A program made the position numbers and the translations under genes. A stretch of 64,000 bases of DNA. Source: Neocallimastix lanati (nom. inval.). Taxonomy: Eukaryota > Neocallimastigomycota > Neocallimastigomycetes > Neocallimastigales > Neocallimastigaceae. This document shows, in pieces, positions 43,982 to 59,546 of the stretch. How positions within the stretch are numbered: the first letter of the stretch is position 1; every line of letters starts with the position of its first letter. Below the pieces are notes generated by a model. It did no database searches and was not told where the DNA came from. It worked only from the letters and a program-made list of their open reading frames with translations. The DNA lies in contig JACVTC010000033.1 of the NCBI GenBank assembly GCA_016946835.1, positions 910,001 through 974,000 of the forward strand, written 5' to 3'.

Positions 43982-45125
43982 TATTTAAATATAACCAAAA
44001 TTCCCACTTATTTTTTTATTTATATAAACAATAATTTAGTTATTTATATTATATCATCATAATAAATCATAATTAAATACTTTAATAATAAATATATAAT
44101 TAATAATATATTATAATATAAAATAAAAATCTTTTCCTAATTAAAATTTATTTTTTTTTTGTTTTTTTTTGATTTATTTTCTATATTATATATTATATTA
44201 TTTTATATTGAATATTATATGTTATATATTTATATTATTAAATAAAATTTTATCCAGAATATTTCTAATCTATTTATTATCGTACATTCTATAATTAATT
44301 ATAAAATTTATTAACCATTAAATAAAGTATACTCTATATATTAACTGTATATACTATAATATTTTGTAATGATTCAATTAATAAAAATAAATTTAAATTC
44401 ATTATATTGCAATTTAGAAATACAAATAAATAAAAAAAAAGTTATATGTATTAATAATCTAAACTTTATATATTATTAAGTTATATAAATAATTTATTAT
44501 AAAAATTGAACATGCGCCGCTTTACTTCTATTTAATGAAATTAAGCCATTAAAAAAAAAATATTTATAACAAAAAAGCTTTGATATTTTATTAAATTAAA
44601 TTTAAAGCCTTAAAAAAAGAAAGAGATTCAAAAAATTTAATGATATAATAAAGATTACGCCAAATTTATTTTGTTTTATTAATATTTAAAGTTGTAAAAT
44701 GAATCGACTTGAGAATACAAAATAAATTGTAATTAAAATTAATAAAAAAATAAAAAAATTTTTTTTTGAATTGTATAATTTTAATTATAATCATTATTAA
44801 TTATATCAATAGATTTATTTCATTAATATATTTATTTATATTTGTTAATATATGGAATATAAAATTAAATTAGTAAAGATTGAAATAAAAATTTGGATAC
44901 ATTTTATTATTTAATTAAATAAAGAATAAATAAATAAATATAAAGAAAATCATTTAATAATATATCATTGTCATATATAATTTATATTATTTATATATTA
45001 TTAAACATAAAATGGATAAAATGATAAGATTTTCTTTTTTTTTTTTTTTTTTAAAGAAATCAAAAATAATCAAAATATTTAATATTCAAAGAAATAATAA
45101 TAATAATAAAAGAAATATTAATAGT

Positions 45126-45497
<372 letters not shown>

Positions 45498-46082
45498 TTA
45501 AAAAACTTTTTAAAAATCATAAATATATATATATATATATTTAAATATGATTTTGGATAATTTTTTTATCATAGTAAATAAATAAATAAATAAATGAAAG
45601 AATAGATTTTATTTCTTATTTTTATTTAAATAGATATAAATATATCATTCTTTATTTATAAATCAAAATATCAATCTCTTTAATTTTTTTTTTATTTCTA
45701 TTTTCATAGTTCAATTTTCCTTTTGATTATTTCAATTTACTTTTGACAATTTAAATATTAAAATTCCATTTTTAATTGGCTTAGAATTATAATATATATA
45801 TATATTTATATATTTTATTATTTTTTTGATTTTAGCATGTGAAAGAAAAAAATTTATTATTTACATTTATTTTTATATTTATTTATATTTATATTTAAAT
45901 ATTTATGTAATAATAGATATTTGTATTTATATTTATATATTTATACAGTTGTATATTTATATATGTGGTGTTTTTTTTTTTTTTTATCTTTAAATTTTTA
46001 TTTTTTATTAATTTTTACTCAGTTTATATCCATCTTTTTTTTTTTTTTTTTTTTTTTTTAATTATTTATTTATTTATTTATA

Positions 46083-46386
46083 TCAACTGGGATTAAGAAA
46101 GGGACGACAAAAGGGTCACCAGTCTCTCCCTTAAAATATCAGACTCCCATTGGATTTTTTCCATACGGTTTCGGCATCGATGTAGAACTCTCTTAAAACA
46201 AGGCTAATATAGACATTCCTTATACGCTAAATCATACGACAGGCTTATATATTCAAGGGTCGATCCAGAAACCTTATGTATGTTAGTCCCGAATACTAAC
46301 CACCAGGATAAATTAGAAATGTCGGTGATCAAACCTGAGGCTTCTTGCATGGAAAAGCAAGCATTCTTCCACTGAGTTATATCCCC
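46083..46386 (-). mobile_element. SINE with a tRNA-Ala-like head
   Basis: About 300 bases of normal G+C in an A/T-only setting. Read on -, the first ~70 bases (46386 down to about 46316) are a tRNA-like sequence: GGGGATATAACTCAGTGGAA (A box; compare TAGCTCAGTGG), an anticodon-like arm CTTGC..GCAAG with an eight-base loop, and GGTTTGATCACC (B box; compare GGTTCGATCCC). The arm sequence is closest to tRNA-Ala as I recall it. The body of about 230 bases follows and ends TTAATCCCAGTTGATA, then a tail of AAAT units and poly(A). RNA polymerase III promoter boxes inside a retroposed tRNA head plus an A-rich tail define a SINE. The 3' body recurs at 11344-11516. Confidence 0.8.
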
Positions 46387-47697
46387 AATTTAGTTTATCT
46401 CAATCAAAAATTATATAACTATTTAAATTACATATTATAAAATTCTTATTCGTAGTACTCTTGGAAGTATTCAAAAATTAATGTAAATTTATTTTAGGGT
46501 TCTTTTTAATAATGAAAACTAATAAAAAATATATATATAAATATTTTTTTTCTCAAGACTAAACTACTATTTTTTTATTATTATTATTTTTTTTTCTTTC
46601 TTTTCGTATTTAACTTTGTAGGCTTCAAAAAAATTTTTTTATATGGAAAACTAATATAAAAAAATTTATTATAATATTTATATATTACATATACATTAAG
46701 GTTTTAACGATAAATATTTATCATATTTTATAGTTTAAAATATTTACTATATTTGGGGTTTGATTTTTTATTTATTATTAATACAATTAATTTTGTATAA
46801 AAATTTATCATCACAATAAATAATATAAAAATAGAGATATATTAATTTATTATTAATATTTTATATCATTAAGACTTTATATATATATTTTTTTAAAGAT
46901 TATTCATGAATTTTCTTTTTCCTTTCTAATTTACAAATAATAATGAATTGTTCTGAAATTAATACTTATAATAAATCAATAATACATATCATCATTGGAG
47001 TATGCATATTACAATTTTCTTATTTACATATTTATATATTAGAAAAGAAAAGAAAAAGGATAATACTATTTAAATAAAAATATAATATTAAATTTTTAAT
47101 AATCTTAAAAAGTCAAAATAATGATATTATTAAAGAATTGTATTGAATTAAAAGTAGTCTGAAAAGCATTGTGAAATTAATGTATTCCTATATATATATA
47201 TATAAATTAATTAATTTATAATAAATGAATTATTTAAGAATGATGAATATCCACAATCTTCAAAATGAATTCTTTAGGAAAAAGTTTATATTAAAATTTA
47301 CAGTAAGAAAGGAACCAATATCACCTCTAATTCCAGATGAAATATATAATAAAGCTTGTTTTAATTAACGATAGCAAGTCGAACCTATGATTTCAGGGAT
47401 ATAATTTTCAATTAAGTTTTCTAAATGCTATAGAATAAAAGATATAAAACTTTATTTTTAATCTTTTAAATTATAGATAGAGATTAATTTTCTATTTTTT
47501 AATAATCTTAAATTATAATATATTGTAAGTTTAATGCGGCATATTTATACCATTATAACTTTAAAAATATATAGCAAAAAAAAAAAAAAAAAAAAAAAAG
47601 AATAATAAAATTAAAATATTTTTTATATAATCAAATAATAATTTTTTATTACTAAAAAAAAAAAAAAAAAAAAAAAAAACTTGTATAATTTATATAC

Positions 47698-47779
<82 letters not shown>

Positions 47780-48003
47780 TAATAAAAATAATGATTATAA
47801 ATTATATAACAATGATAAAATTAAAATTGTTAAAAATTATTACTATACATTATATATTTATAGATACATATTTAATTAGTATTACTAATTTAGCATTATT
47901 ATTATTATTTATTGATTTTTTTATTTTTTTTATTTTTATTTTTTTTTTAATTATTATTATGATTTAAAATGTTAGATGATTATATATATTATTTGTATTA
48001 TTA

Positions 48004-48050
<47 letters not shown>

Positions 48051-48238
48051 TTTTTTTTTTTTTTTTTTTTTTTTCATTAGTAAATTTGCATTTTTTATTA
48101 TTATTTATATATATAGGTATTGAAAAAATAAAAAAAAAAAAATAATGAAATGAATTCTTTTTTTTATTATTATTAATTATTAATTATTAATTTTTTTTTA
48201 TATGTTTTATTTTTAAATATATATATATATAATTTTTT

Positions 48239-48293
<55 letters not shown>

Positions 48294-48579
48294 TGAAATG
48301 ATTATAATACTTTAATTATTATTTTAGATTAAAGGTTAACTTTTTTTTTTAACTTCTTTACTTTTTTACTTATATAATTAATTAATTATTTACTTATTAT
48401 TAGTATTATTTTAATAATATTTAATTAAATTATATATTTAATATATTTATTTAATTTTATTTTTTATTTTTTTTTTATTTTTTATGTATTAATTTATTTA
48501 TTTATTATTATTATTATTTTTTATGCTTATTAAAAAAAAATAATAAAAAAAAAAAAAAAAACATTATGTTAATGCTTTT
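46387..48579. other. Intergenic downstream of Raptor
   Basis: A/T-rich. A small patch at about 47280-47420 has coding-like composition (a short + frame containing R-K-E-P-I-S-P-L-I-P-D-E-I-Y-N-K) and a GGTTCGA string on the - strand, possibly an old repeat scrap. An AAT tract lies at 47700-47779 and T runs at 48051-48074 and 48242-48286. Confidence 0.5.
47700..47779. repeat. (AAT)n microsatellite, about 26 units
   Basis: Perfect AAT repeat between the SINE and the 3' end of Raptor. Confidence 0.9.
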
Positions 48580-48908
48580 TTATTCAAAAATTTCTGGTAT
48601 CATAAATGGTAATTTGATGGATCGGGCTTCACTTCCAAATATAGTAACATTATTATCACTACCACAACCAAGAAGTAATTGATGAGGATGGAATCCTAAA
48701 CAATTAATAGTACTATTTCTATAACTTCCTAGGAATCCTTCATGAGCTCTTATACTTCCTTTAATTTCATTTTTAGTATTAAATATTTTTACTGATTGTC
48801 CATTAATACCACTATATTTACAAATATTGATAAATATTATGTATATACATTATATTTATAATTAAGAATATATATATATATAAAGAGTTTATAATTAATA
48901 TTTTTAAT

Positions 48909-48960
<52 letters not shown>

Positions 48961-51900
48961 TATATATATAATTAGCATGCTTATTTTATATATTATAAAT
49001 GATAAAAATAATAATCAACTATTTTATTTATTATTATTATTATTTGTTATCTTCTTTAACGCTATTTTTTTTTTTTTTTAAAAAAAAAAATGCTAATAAT
49101 AATAATATAAAAAAAATTACCATGATATTAATGGTGCATGTTCATGTACGGTTAATGAGGTTAATTCACCACTTGGGTAGATTTCTAATGATTTTAATGA
49201 TTTTGGTACACGTAAATCCCAGAATTTAATATCACCTCCAGAACTAATTATTATTATTATTATCATTATAAATTAATAAATATATATATATATTAATTAT
49301 ATATAATTTAATAAAACAAAAAAAAAATTTTTTTAATTACCTTCCAGTAATTAAATCTTGTGAACCTCCACGTCCAAGGAAAGCATTCACTATACTTGCT
49401 GAATGTTCTGTAAATGTAGCTAACATACTATATATATTTATAAGAAAAAAAAAAAAAAAAGGATAAAATATAGCATAGAAAAAAGTTTTTTTTTTTTTTT
49501 TTTTTTTTTTTATTATTATTAAAAAAATTAATTATTAGTTAAATATGAATATTATATTTTTATGAATATAATATATTTGAATAAAGAATATTAAAGCCAT
49601 TTGTTATTATTAATATATATATTTATAACAATGATAATTTACCTTTCTCTTGAAGGACTTCTACGATCATATAATTTTAACATACCATCACCAAAACCAG
49701 CAACAATTAAATTACCGGTAACATTATCACTTGTAAGACAAGTGACACAACTATTAGATTTTGTAGGAATTTCCTAAATAAAAATAAAAATAAAAATAAA
49801 AATAAAAAATAAATCAACAACGTAAAAAAAACATAAAAATAAAAATAAACAAAACAATTAATGTATATATATATATAACAATAATAAAATAATAAAATTT
49901 AAATTTAAATTTAAAATTATAATTTATTTAATTTTTTAATATATTTAACAGAACAAAATAAAATATATAAATAATAATAATAATAATAATAATAAGGATG
50001 GTATACATACTTGCATACAAAGTTCATGTTGAGCATCCCATATACGAATAACCCGAACATCACCAGAACATAATAATGAACCTGTAAATTGTTGCCAATC
50101 AAGAATTAAACGACTAATCTTATTTGTTGGCATTACATCTGATAAAGCTCTCCAACCACTTACAATTTCTAAATTACTTGGTTCATCAATATTTCTAAAT
50201 AATCGAACAACACCATCATTGGATCCTGCCATAATTAATGTAATATCATCTTCATTTATAAATTTTAAAGATGTAATTTTACTACCAATTGGATTAAGAT
50301 TTGAAAAGGTATTAATTCTTTCATTCTTTTCATAATTCCATAAACTATTTATTTTAACAAATATATATATTTATATTTTATTTAAAAATAATTATAATTA
50401 GATTATTGTCATATACTAATTTTTTAAATAAATAAAAATAAAAATATTTTTTTATTTTATTTTTATTTTTATTTATTTATTTATTATTACTATTACTAGA
50501 AGTATAATATTTTACCTAATTATATCTTTATCATTAGCAACAGAAATCCATGGTTCAAATTCATGAAAAGTTAATAAATTTATTGGTCCAATATCACTAG
50601 AGAAGGAAGTTACTCTTTCATCAAAACGATGTTCAGCTGTTTAAAGAAATGATGATGAAGGAAATTAAATATATACAAAAGATACATATATATATATATA
50701 ATGGTACAAAAAAAAAAATAATAAATAAATAAATAAATAAATAAAAAAATTAATTAATAATTATTATGATTTTTAATATCATTCATAAATTTTTTAAAAT
50801 AAATGTAGTTATATAATTATATATATATTTAAATATAAATATAGATGTAGATATAAAAATATTACCAGCTAATCCATATCTTTGATGGGTATCATTAATA
50901 AGTTTATCTAAACGTTCATGTTTGTATTGTCTTTCATTATATCTTACACTTCCTGGATCTTCAGGTTCTGGAACCTATATTTCATAATAATTAATATAAT
51001 TATAATATATACATTATTAATTTATTTTATTATTAATACTTTATTTATTTAATTTTTTTTTTTTTTGTTTGTTTGTTTTGATTTGTTTTTGTTTTTGTTT
51101 TGTCTTGTTTTTTAAGTTTTTGAATTTATTTTTATTTTTATTTTTATATGTATTTTTACTTTTATTTTTGCTTAAATACTAACCTTAGTTTGAGATTCAG
51201 TAAAGTATTCACAACTCCAATAGAAAAATACTGATTTTAAAGGAATCATGGATTCTGGCTTAATATCAGAATCATTCATCATCGAAGGACCATTATTTGC
51301 TGAACCATGATTCATACGATCGTTCATATCATCGGATTTTGGAAGATTATTTTTCATGGAGGTCATATTAAAGCTGGCATCAAATACAGAGCTTTGACTC
51401 TTTTTATTCAAGTTCTTTTGAGAATCTGAAGATTTTGGGGTGAGAGGAGAAAGAGATGTTAAATGAGAAAGGGAAGCTGAGGAGGAACTACGATTTTTAA
51501 AGGAGGAGGAAAGAAGAGTAGAAGATCTATTTCTATTTTGAGAGGATGAGGTAGGGTTGACAACTTCCATTGGGGTCATAGAGGCTGGATTTGTAAGATT
51601 TTTGAGGACATCAACAATGGAACGGGAACGACGAAGGGTGTTCACAATATTACCACTGGATTGGGCAAATGTTGTGGTAGTTGTAGTGGTGATAGTGGAG
51701 GAGGAATTAGAGGTGGCTTGAGAATTTTGAGCAGCCGATAGATCGCTGACGCCAGACATCATATTCATATTTCCAGAATTATTTTGAAGATACTGATTAG
51801 ATATATTTTCGGAGAAGGAATTATTTAAGAGATGCATATTGACATCATCCACTACGCAACTAGCTAATTGAGCTACTTCTGGATAAGGATCAACGGATAA

Positions 51901-54249
51901 GTTTAAGAGAACCTTCCATACACAACTATAAATAGTATTATGACTACTAGAATGAGAAGCATTGGCATTAGCGTTGTTGTTGCCATTGGCATTTGCATTA
52001 GGGTTAGCATTCGAAGAAGTAGATGGACTTTCACTTCCTTTACCTTTAACAAAATTACTAGCATTATAGTAATGCATATCTTCAGAATTATTAGAAATTC
52101 TTTTTCTTTCTTCTTCCATTAATTCATTTGCGGCATGAACAAATTTACTATGATAGTTATAAACGATAGCAGATAAAGCAATAACCAACTCTCTACGAAC
52201 TAATGGGGAAGCATCAGCTGTAGCCACTAACACCGAAATGGCTAAATTATGTTCAATACTTATTACTTGTTCTGTTTTTTCAATACCACCAATAAAAGTA
52301 CCAAGTGCGTACATTGCGGCAGCACGCACTTCTGGAACAATATCGGTTAAGACACCGTAAAGTCTTTCATGAATATTATCTCTAATACTGATAGTTTTCG
52401 CTTCTGGATAGTTCTCCCATACCTTACCGATACAAATACAAGCCCATTGTCTGAGAAGAGGATCCTGGTTGTTGAGATGAAGAACACAAACAGTTAAAAG
52501 ATTTGATCTTAAACATACCTGTTGACCCTCACGGAAATTATGACAGAATACGGAAAGAATAAAACAACACATAGCTCGATGTTCTGAAATATTTTGAATA
52601 GGAAGACCGTTATTATTATTAGAAAGAATATTAATAAAGTAAGCATAACCAGAATCCTTTAAGAGATCACTTTGACAACCTTGATCAACAGCTAAAATTT
52701 TAGCCCAAATGAAGACTAAAACAGGTTTTAATTCAGCAGCAGGACTTTGAAGAAGTTTAAGAACATATGGGAAAATACCAACAGAAAGTGCTAAATTAAC
52801 TGCCCATGGTCCTAAATCAAGGAAACGACTAAGAAGCATTAATGCACGTAATCGATGAACCTGACTAAGTAATACTTGTAAAACAATTGGTAATTGCTCG
52901 GGTGGCTTTTTAGAGATGGCACCCTTAGCAAGCCAAACTTCAAATGCAGTTAATTGTTCGGTAAAGAAAGTACTATGTTGATATTCATTGCTAATATTTT
53001 CACCAGCTTCTTGTTTTTTAATAAGGTTTGGAAGTTGGGATAGACACATATCAGCAGCTAAATCCCATGCTTTCCATAAAGAATGCTTGTAGGTGGGAGG
53101 AAGAACAGGGGATGACATTGGATGACAATTAAAGGATCTCATAATACGTTCAGCTAAAAGATAGTTACGAAATAAAGCAGCTACCATTAAATCTTGACGG
53201 AAAAGACGTTTAAAAAGATCATTTGGAAGAACATTCCAAGCAATGGTATCGGTAATAGCAGTGAAAATCCAGTTAAGTTCACCTAATGGAGTACGTCTAT
53301 CATTTAAACGACCTGGTATTTTATTAATCATTTCCGGAGTAATATGAATAAGTAATGGATTTTGCATAACAAACCATCTTAATGCAATTTGAATTGGTGT
53401 GGTTAAGCAACACGAAAATATATCTGCAGGAAGATCTGGATTCATGGGTAAAATTTCATTACTACCACATGCTGCTAATTGTATACAATTTTTAAAGGCT
53501 GAGAATCTTGGGGTAGTTTTCATACCAGTTTGTGGATCAATCGTTGGAAGTTGACGTCTTGCTTCATTATCACGTTCTTTAGCAAATCGATTAAAAGCAT
53601 TTACAATATTTCCTGCATTAGAACAATCATATACAAATATAGATGGTGAACCTAGCCAGGTTTGAATATCATGTATTGATACTGGAATATATTGTGTATA
53701 ATTTTTATTAAATACCCAAATTTCACCACCTGGGGTTGGTTTTGGTACCCCATGACCATTATAATGGAATAATACTCTCTCTTCTTTTGCATTTCTTCTT
53801 AAGGAACAACATAATTTTTTTGTTTCTTCTGCTGAAGGATCGAGTGACAACTTATATCTAGCTCTGGGTTGCCATACTTCATATTGCTGTTGCAAGAGTT
53901 TACCAATTGTTTCTAATGCTTTTTGTTGAGGATAAGCAAATGGATCAATCCAACATTCTAATTTTGCACAAGGACTTGTTTTTACAATATCTGGAGGATC
54001 AATTCCAATATTTAGACATAATACTAATGCAACTGAAACTGTCTTCAGTCTTTCACGCATTCTCCAGTCCTCCACTTGATTTTTCTTTGAATTACTATCT
54101 GACAAATTTCCATTATTTTCATGTCTTCTTTCACTATAATATTGATAATGGAATAATGTTTCTGGTAATGTTTGTGTTTCTGATATTGATTGCGTATCAT
54201 AAACATCTTCAGATGTCATATTACTAGATTGCATTGGTGAATTTGACAT
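48580..54249 (-). CDS. RPTOR: Raptor/Kog1, TORC1 scaffold subunit, 8 exons
   Basis: Substrate-recruiting scaffold of TOR complex 1. Exons on -: 51184-54249, 50866-50974, 50516-50636, 50011-50344, 49643-49773, 49341-49427, 49121-49243, 48580-48811, summing to 4203 nt or 1400 residues (human 1335; yeast Kog1 1557). The N-terminal caspase-like RNC domain (about 60-350) shows FHYNGHGVPKPT with HG at 166-167, and FVYDCSNAG at 206-213. HEAT/armadillo repeats follow (about 440-740, for example CIGKVWENYPEA and AAMYALGTFIGG). Then a low-complexity Asn/Ser/Thr linker (about 760-1000), and a seven-bladed WD40 domain spread over exons 2-8 (M-A-G-S-N-D-G-V-V-R-L-F; F-W-D-L-R; final L-G-C-G-S-D-N-N). The first 1022 codons are one uninterrupted exon while the last 378 are cut by seven introns. 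Nothing essential looks missing. Confidence 0.97.
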
Positions 54250-56289
<2,040 letters not shown>

Positions 56290-57010
56290 TTATTGAAAAA
56301 TTCTATATTCTCCTTTAGCAAGAAAATCAATATACACATTAAAACATAATTTTGTTTAAGAATTGTTTGAAAATTCAGTTCTTTTGTCGATCTTTATAAA
56401 TTTAATATTTTCATTGAAAATGTTTTTAATTCATAAGTACCAATTTTTAAAAGCGTTAAATATATCACCCTTGGATTTTATGAAAATGACTCAACCGAAT
56501 CTGAAATAATCATCCAAGATAGATAAAATATATTTATTTCAATATATAGAATAGTCACTAATTGTAACTGTGAGTACAGTTCTTAAATTTGCATTTGTTA
56601 TTAATTTTTGGGATGGTGTCCTTTTAAACCTTCAATATTAAAGTGGTCCAATCTTTTATGTCACATATTAAGAGAATCAGTATCATTAGAAGATGAGGAG
56701 GAATATGAGTATATTTGTTTTTGTTGTCGTATGTTATTTTATTTCATGAGGTCCACATTTAATATGTATTTGAATTATATACTCTATTCACCTATAAAAA
56801 AATTTTTTTGTATTAACACACACTATTGAGTCAATGAGACTTTTGATTTTCTATTAAACACACTTTGTTATATTTATAAAAAAGAATTTTCGTACATAAT
56901 ACATTTATAACTACAAATTTATATTTCTGTCTATAAACATTTTACATTGATTCATATGATGTGTATCACCAAAATATACAAAAAGATATACGCCACAATA
57001 TACATAAATT
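56290..57010 (-). mobile_element. Fossil fragment of a Ty1/copia pol region
   Basis: About 700 bases of mixed composition on the - strand with copia features in the expected order: a zinc-knuckle remnant near 56945-56985 (G-D-T-H-H-M-N-Q-C), a GAG-pre-integrase motif near 56620-56670 (H-K-R-L-D-H-F-N-I-E-G-L) and an integrase core segment near 56440-56530 (I-L-S-I-L-D-D-Y-F). No LTRs were found on either side. It is broken in many places and only a part of the element remains, so it is old. It is not an obvious copy of the + strand element at 18119-22270, although both belong to the same superfamily. Confidence 0.75.
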
Positions 57011-57494
57011 TATTTTTTATCTTATTTATATTTATTATACTTTTTCCATTTTAAAATTATTTATTATTTCTTTTATATTTATTTATTTTTTATTTACTTG
57101 TTATTTATTAAATATTCATTAATTATATTTAACTGAAGGGAAAATTATCTTTTAATAAAATTTTTTAACTTTATATGACGTTGTGTAACTTTTTTATGCA
57201 AGATTATTATTATAAATTGTGTATTAAATAGAATATTTATACTTTTATAATATTAATAAAAATAAATATATAAAACACGTTTATTATAATTTTAATAATA
57301 AAAAGTAATATATATCATAAACATTTCTGATTTTCTTTTTTAAGTAAAAGGCATATATAAAATATATTATATTTATATATTTTATTAATTTTATATTAAA
57401 AAAACATATTAATTAAAAAATATTTCCATAGATATTAATTTTTATATATATAATTTTTATATATATAATTTTTATATATATAATCTTTTTTTTT

Positions 57495-57534
<40 letters not shown>

Positions 57535-57855
57535 TAAAAAAAAAAAAAAAAGTAAAAACAAACAAACAAACAAAGAAAATAAAAAACATTTCAATTGAAA
57601 TATAGATTTAAAGGATATATTAAATATATGCGAATTAAAAGATAACTTATTTTTTTAATTATATATATTTAGATATTAAACTTAAATGTCTCTAATTTTT
57701 TTTTACTTAACTTCATATTTAGAGTAAAAAAAAAAATTTATAAAAAAAAATAATAAAATAAAAATTATTAAAATATAATATTAAATATTAAATAATTATT
57801 TTTAAAAAAATTATATAAATAAGTATTGGTATTTATATATATATTGAAAAATAAA
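57011..57855. other. Intergenic between the copia fossil and CYRI
   Basis: A/T simple sequence with a T run at about 57499-57532 followed by an A run and (CAAA)n-like repeats at about 57557-57580. No gene seen. Confidence 0.65.
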
Positions 57856-58588
57856 TTATGTTGCTAAAATAGCTTTGATATTTTTTGGTGTAGTTTCATC
57901 ATTCAAATGTTTTGATGTGTATCGTAAAGCATTTAATAATGATTCAGTATCTGTACCACCATTATTTTGTATAATTTTAATGTATCCTTTTATATTGACT
58001 TTTGAGGCCTTAACAAAGACACCATTTGGTTCTATATGATCATAAAGAATAATACAAGTTGTCATTACTCTTAAGCAATATGGCTTTAACTGAGAGTTTG
58101 TAAGACTTTTTTTTTATTTTATTAATTATAAAATTTTAAATATGTAAAAAAAAATATATATATATATATTATTAATATATATAATTCAATCAATAATGAA
58201 AATTAAAATCTATATTTTATATAAATAATTTTTATACTAATATATACCGATTTTTAACGATAGAATTATAATGAGAATAGGATAACATTGATAAACATTG
58301 TGTAACATGTGAAAGACTAATATCTGGATCCTAATTTTTATTAATAATATTATATACAATTAATGATTTAGGAATTAATACTAATTGTTTAATTATATTT
58401 GTCTAATAATATATATTAAAATGTTACATTATTGATGCACTCTAAGGTAGCATCAGTTATTATTTTTAACATAGGAGTAGAGTAGGCATAGAATAATGAC
58501 ATTTTATTTGCCAATTCATCTTGAACTGGAATTTTGTCACCTGTGTTCTATTGAACATAAAAATAAATTTAATAATAATAATAATAAC

Positions 58589-58642
<54 letters not shown>

Positions 58643-59546
58643 TTTTTAAACAGTAAATAAAACAGATATATACATATTAAGAAAAACTATATAAAATATA
58701 ATATTAGGATATATATATATATATATAACTTACTCCTTTATTTCTTGATAATGTTCTTCTATAGTATGAAAAATCATTTTGGATTGCTGGATTTGTCATC
58801 TATATAATTAAATATTTATAGAAAATTAGGAGATTAGAAAAATTTTATATTTATTCATTTATATAAATATATATATATGAAGTGAATATATTTAAATATA
58901 ATTACTTTTAAATCATCCCATTGTGAAACAAAGTGTAAAATATCACCAAAACATTTTAAAACAGTTTGGTAATTTCTAAGATTATTTTCTACATTACCAG
59001 TACATAATTTTTTCAAAAGTTGAGGAAATGCTTCCGCTATTTTCTTTGCAAATTCATAATAATCCTTAAGTTTAGAAACAGATGGACATAAGGCGTTCCA
59101 AGCTTCCTCTTCATTTTGTCGATTCGGAGTTGAAATAGCCTTCCTAATCAATTCTCCACAACCCGTATATTGTTTTAAAGATTTTAATACAGCTTCTGTT
59201 GGTCTCAAAATTTCAGTAGCATACTTATAAATTTCTACTTCATCAGGTTTAGTATTGGTACCTATATATAATTTTAAATAAAATTTAATAAAATATCAAT
59301 TATAATAATGTATTAATGATTTAATTTTTTCATTTTTTTCATTTTTTTTTGTTGTTGTTTTTGCCAATATTTTATTTTATTCAAGGTTTTTATTTATTAT
59401 TATCACATAAGTAATTAATAAATAACAGTAATTGAATTATCATTCATCATAATAATTTTATAATTATTTATATACTTACAATCAAAATCTAATGGAATAT
59501 CTGGGATGCTATCACCAGAACCAAAAATTGAGAATACATTACCCAT
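57856..59546 (-). CDS. CYRI: CYRI/FAM49-type Rac1-binding regulator of Scar/WAVE, 6 exons
   Basis: CYRI binds active Rac1 and restrains Scar/WAVE-Arp2/3 actin protrusion at the plasma membrane. Exons on -: 59480-59546, 58906-59261, 58734-58799, 58428-58547, 58248-58330, 57856-58105, summing to 942 nt or 313 residues (animal FAM49B 324). The start MGNVFSIFG keeps Gly2 for N-myristoylation, as in animal CYRI. The family's blocks are present: E-E-A-W-N-A-L-C-P and L-K-x-Y-Y-E-F in exon 2, N-P-A-I-Q-N-D-F-S-Y-Y-R-R with the Rac-contact pair Arg155-Arg156 in exon 3, and I-I-L-Y-D-H-I-E-P-N-G-V-F, K-A-S-K-V-N-I-K-G and L-L-N-A-L-R-Y-T-S-K-H-L-N-D-E-T in exon 6. For exon 6 the acceptor at 58105 was chosen over one at 58089 because only it keeps the frame and adds family-like residues. 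It is a head-to-far-end neighbour of Raptor on the same strand. Confidence 0.95.
58567..58642. repeat. (AAT)n microsatellite in CYRI intron 3
   Basis: AAT repeat with an early AAC unit, between exons 3 and 4 of CYRI. Confidence 0.9.

Noticed and set aside
46316-46386. Functional tRNA-Ala gene
   Set aside because: The cloverleaf is imperfect, with an eight-base anticodon loop and a poor acceptor stem, and the sequence continues into a SINE body.
47280-47420. tRNA-like GGTTCGA string and a short coding-like patch
   Set aside because: No A box at the proper distance, no cloverleaf, and the coding patch is under 30 codons; recorded only as a possible repeat scrap.
51940-52122. Plus-strand frame opposite Raptor
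   Set aside because: Shadow of the low-complexity linker and HEAT-repeat coding sequence.
53907-54227. Plus-strand frame of 106 codons opposite Raptor's N-terminus
   Set aside because: It lies wholly against the conserved RNC-domain exon and has no independent support.
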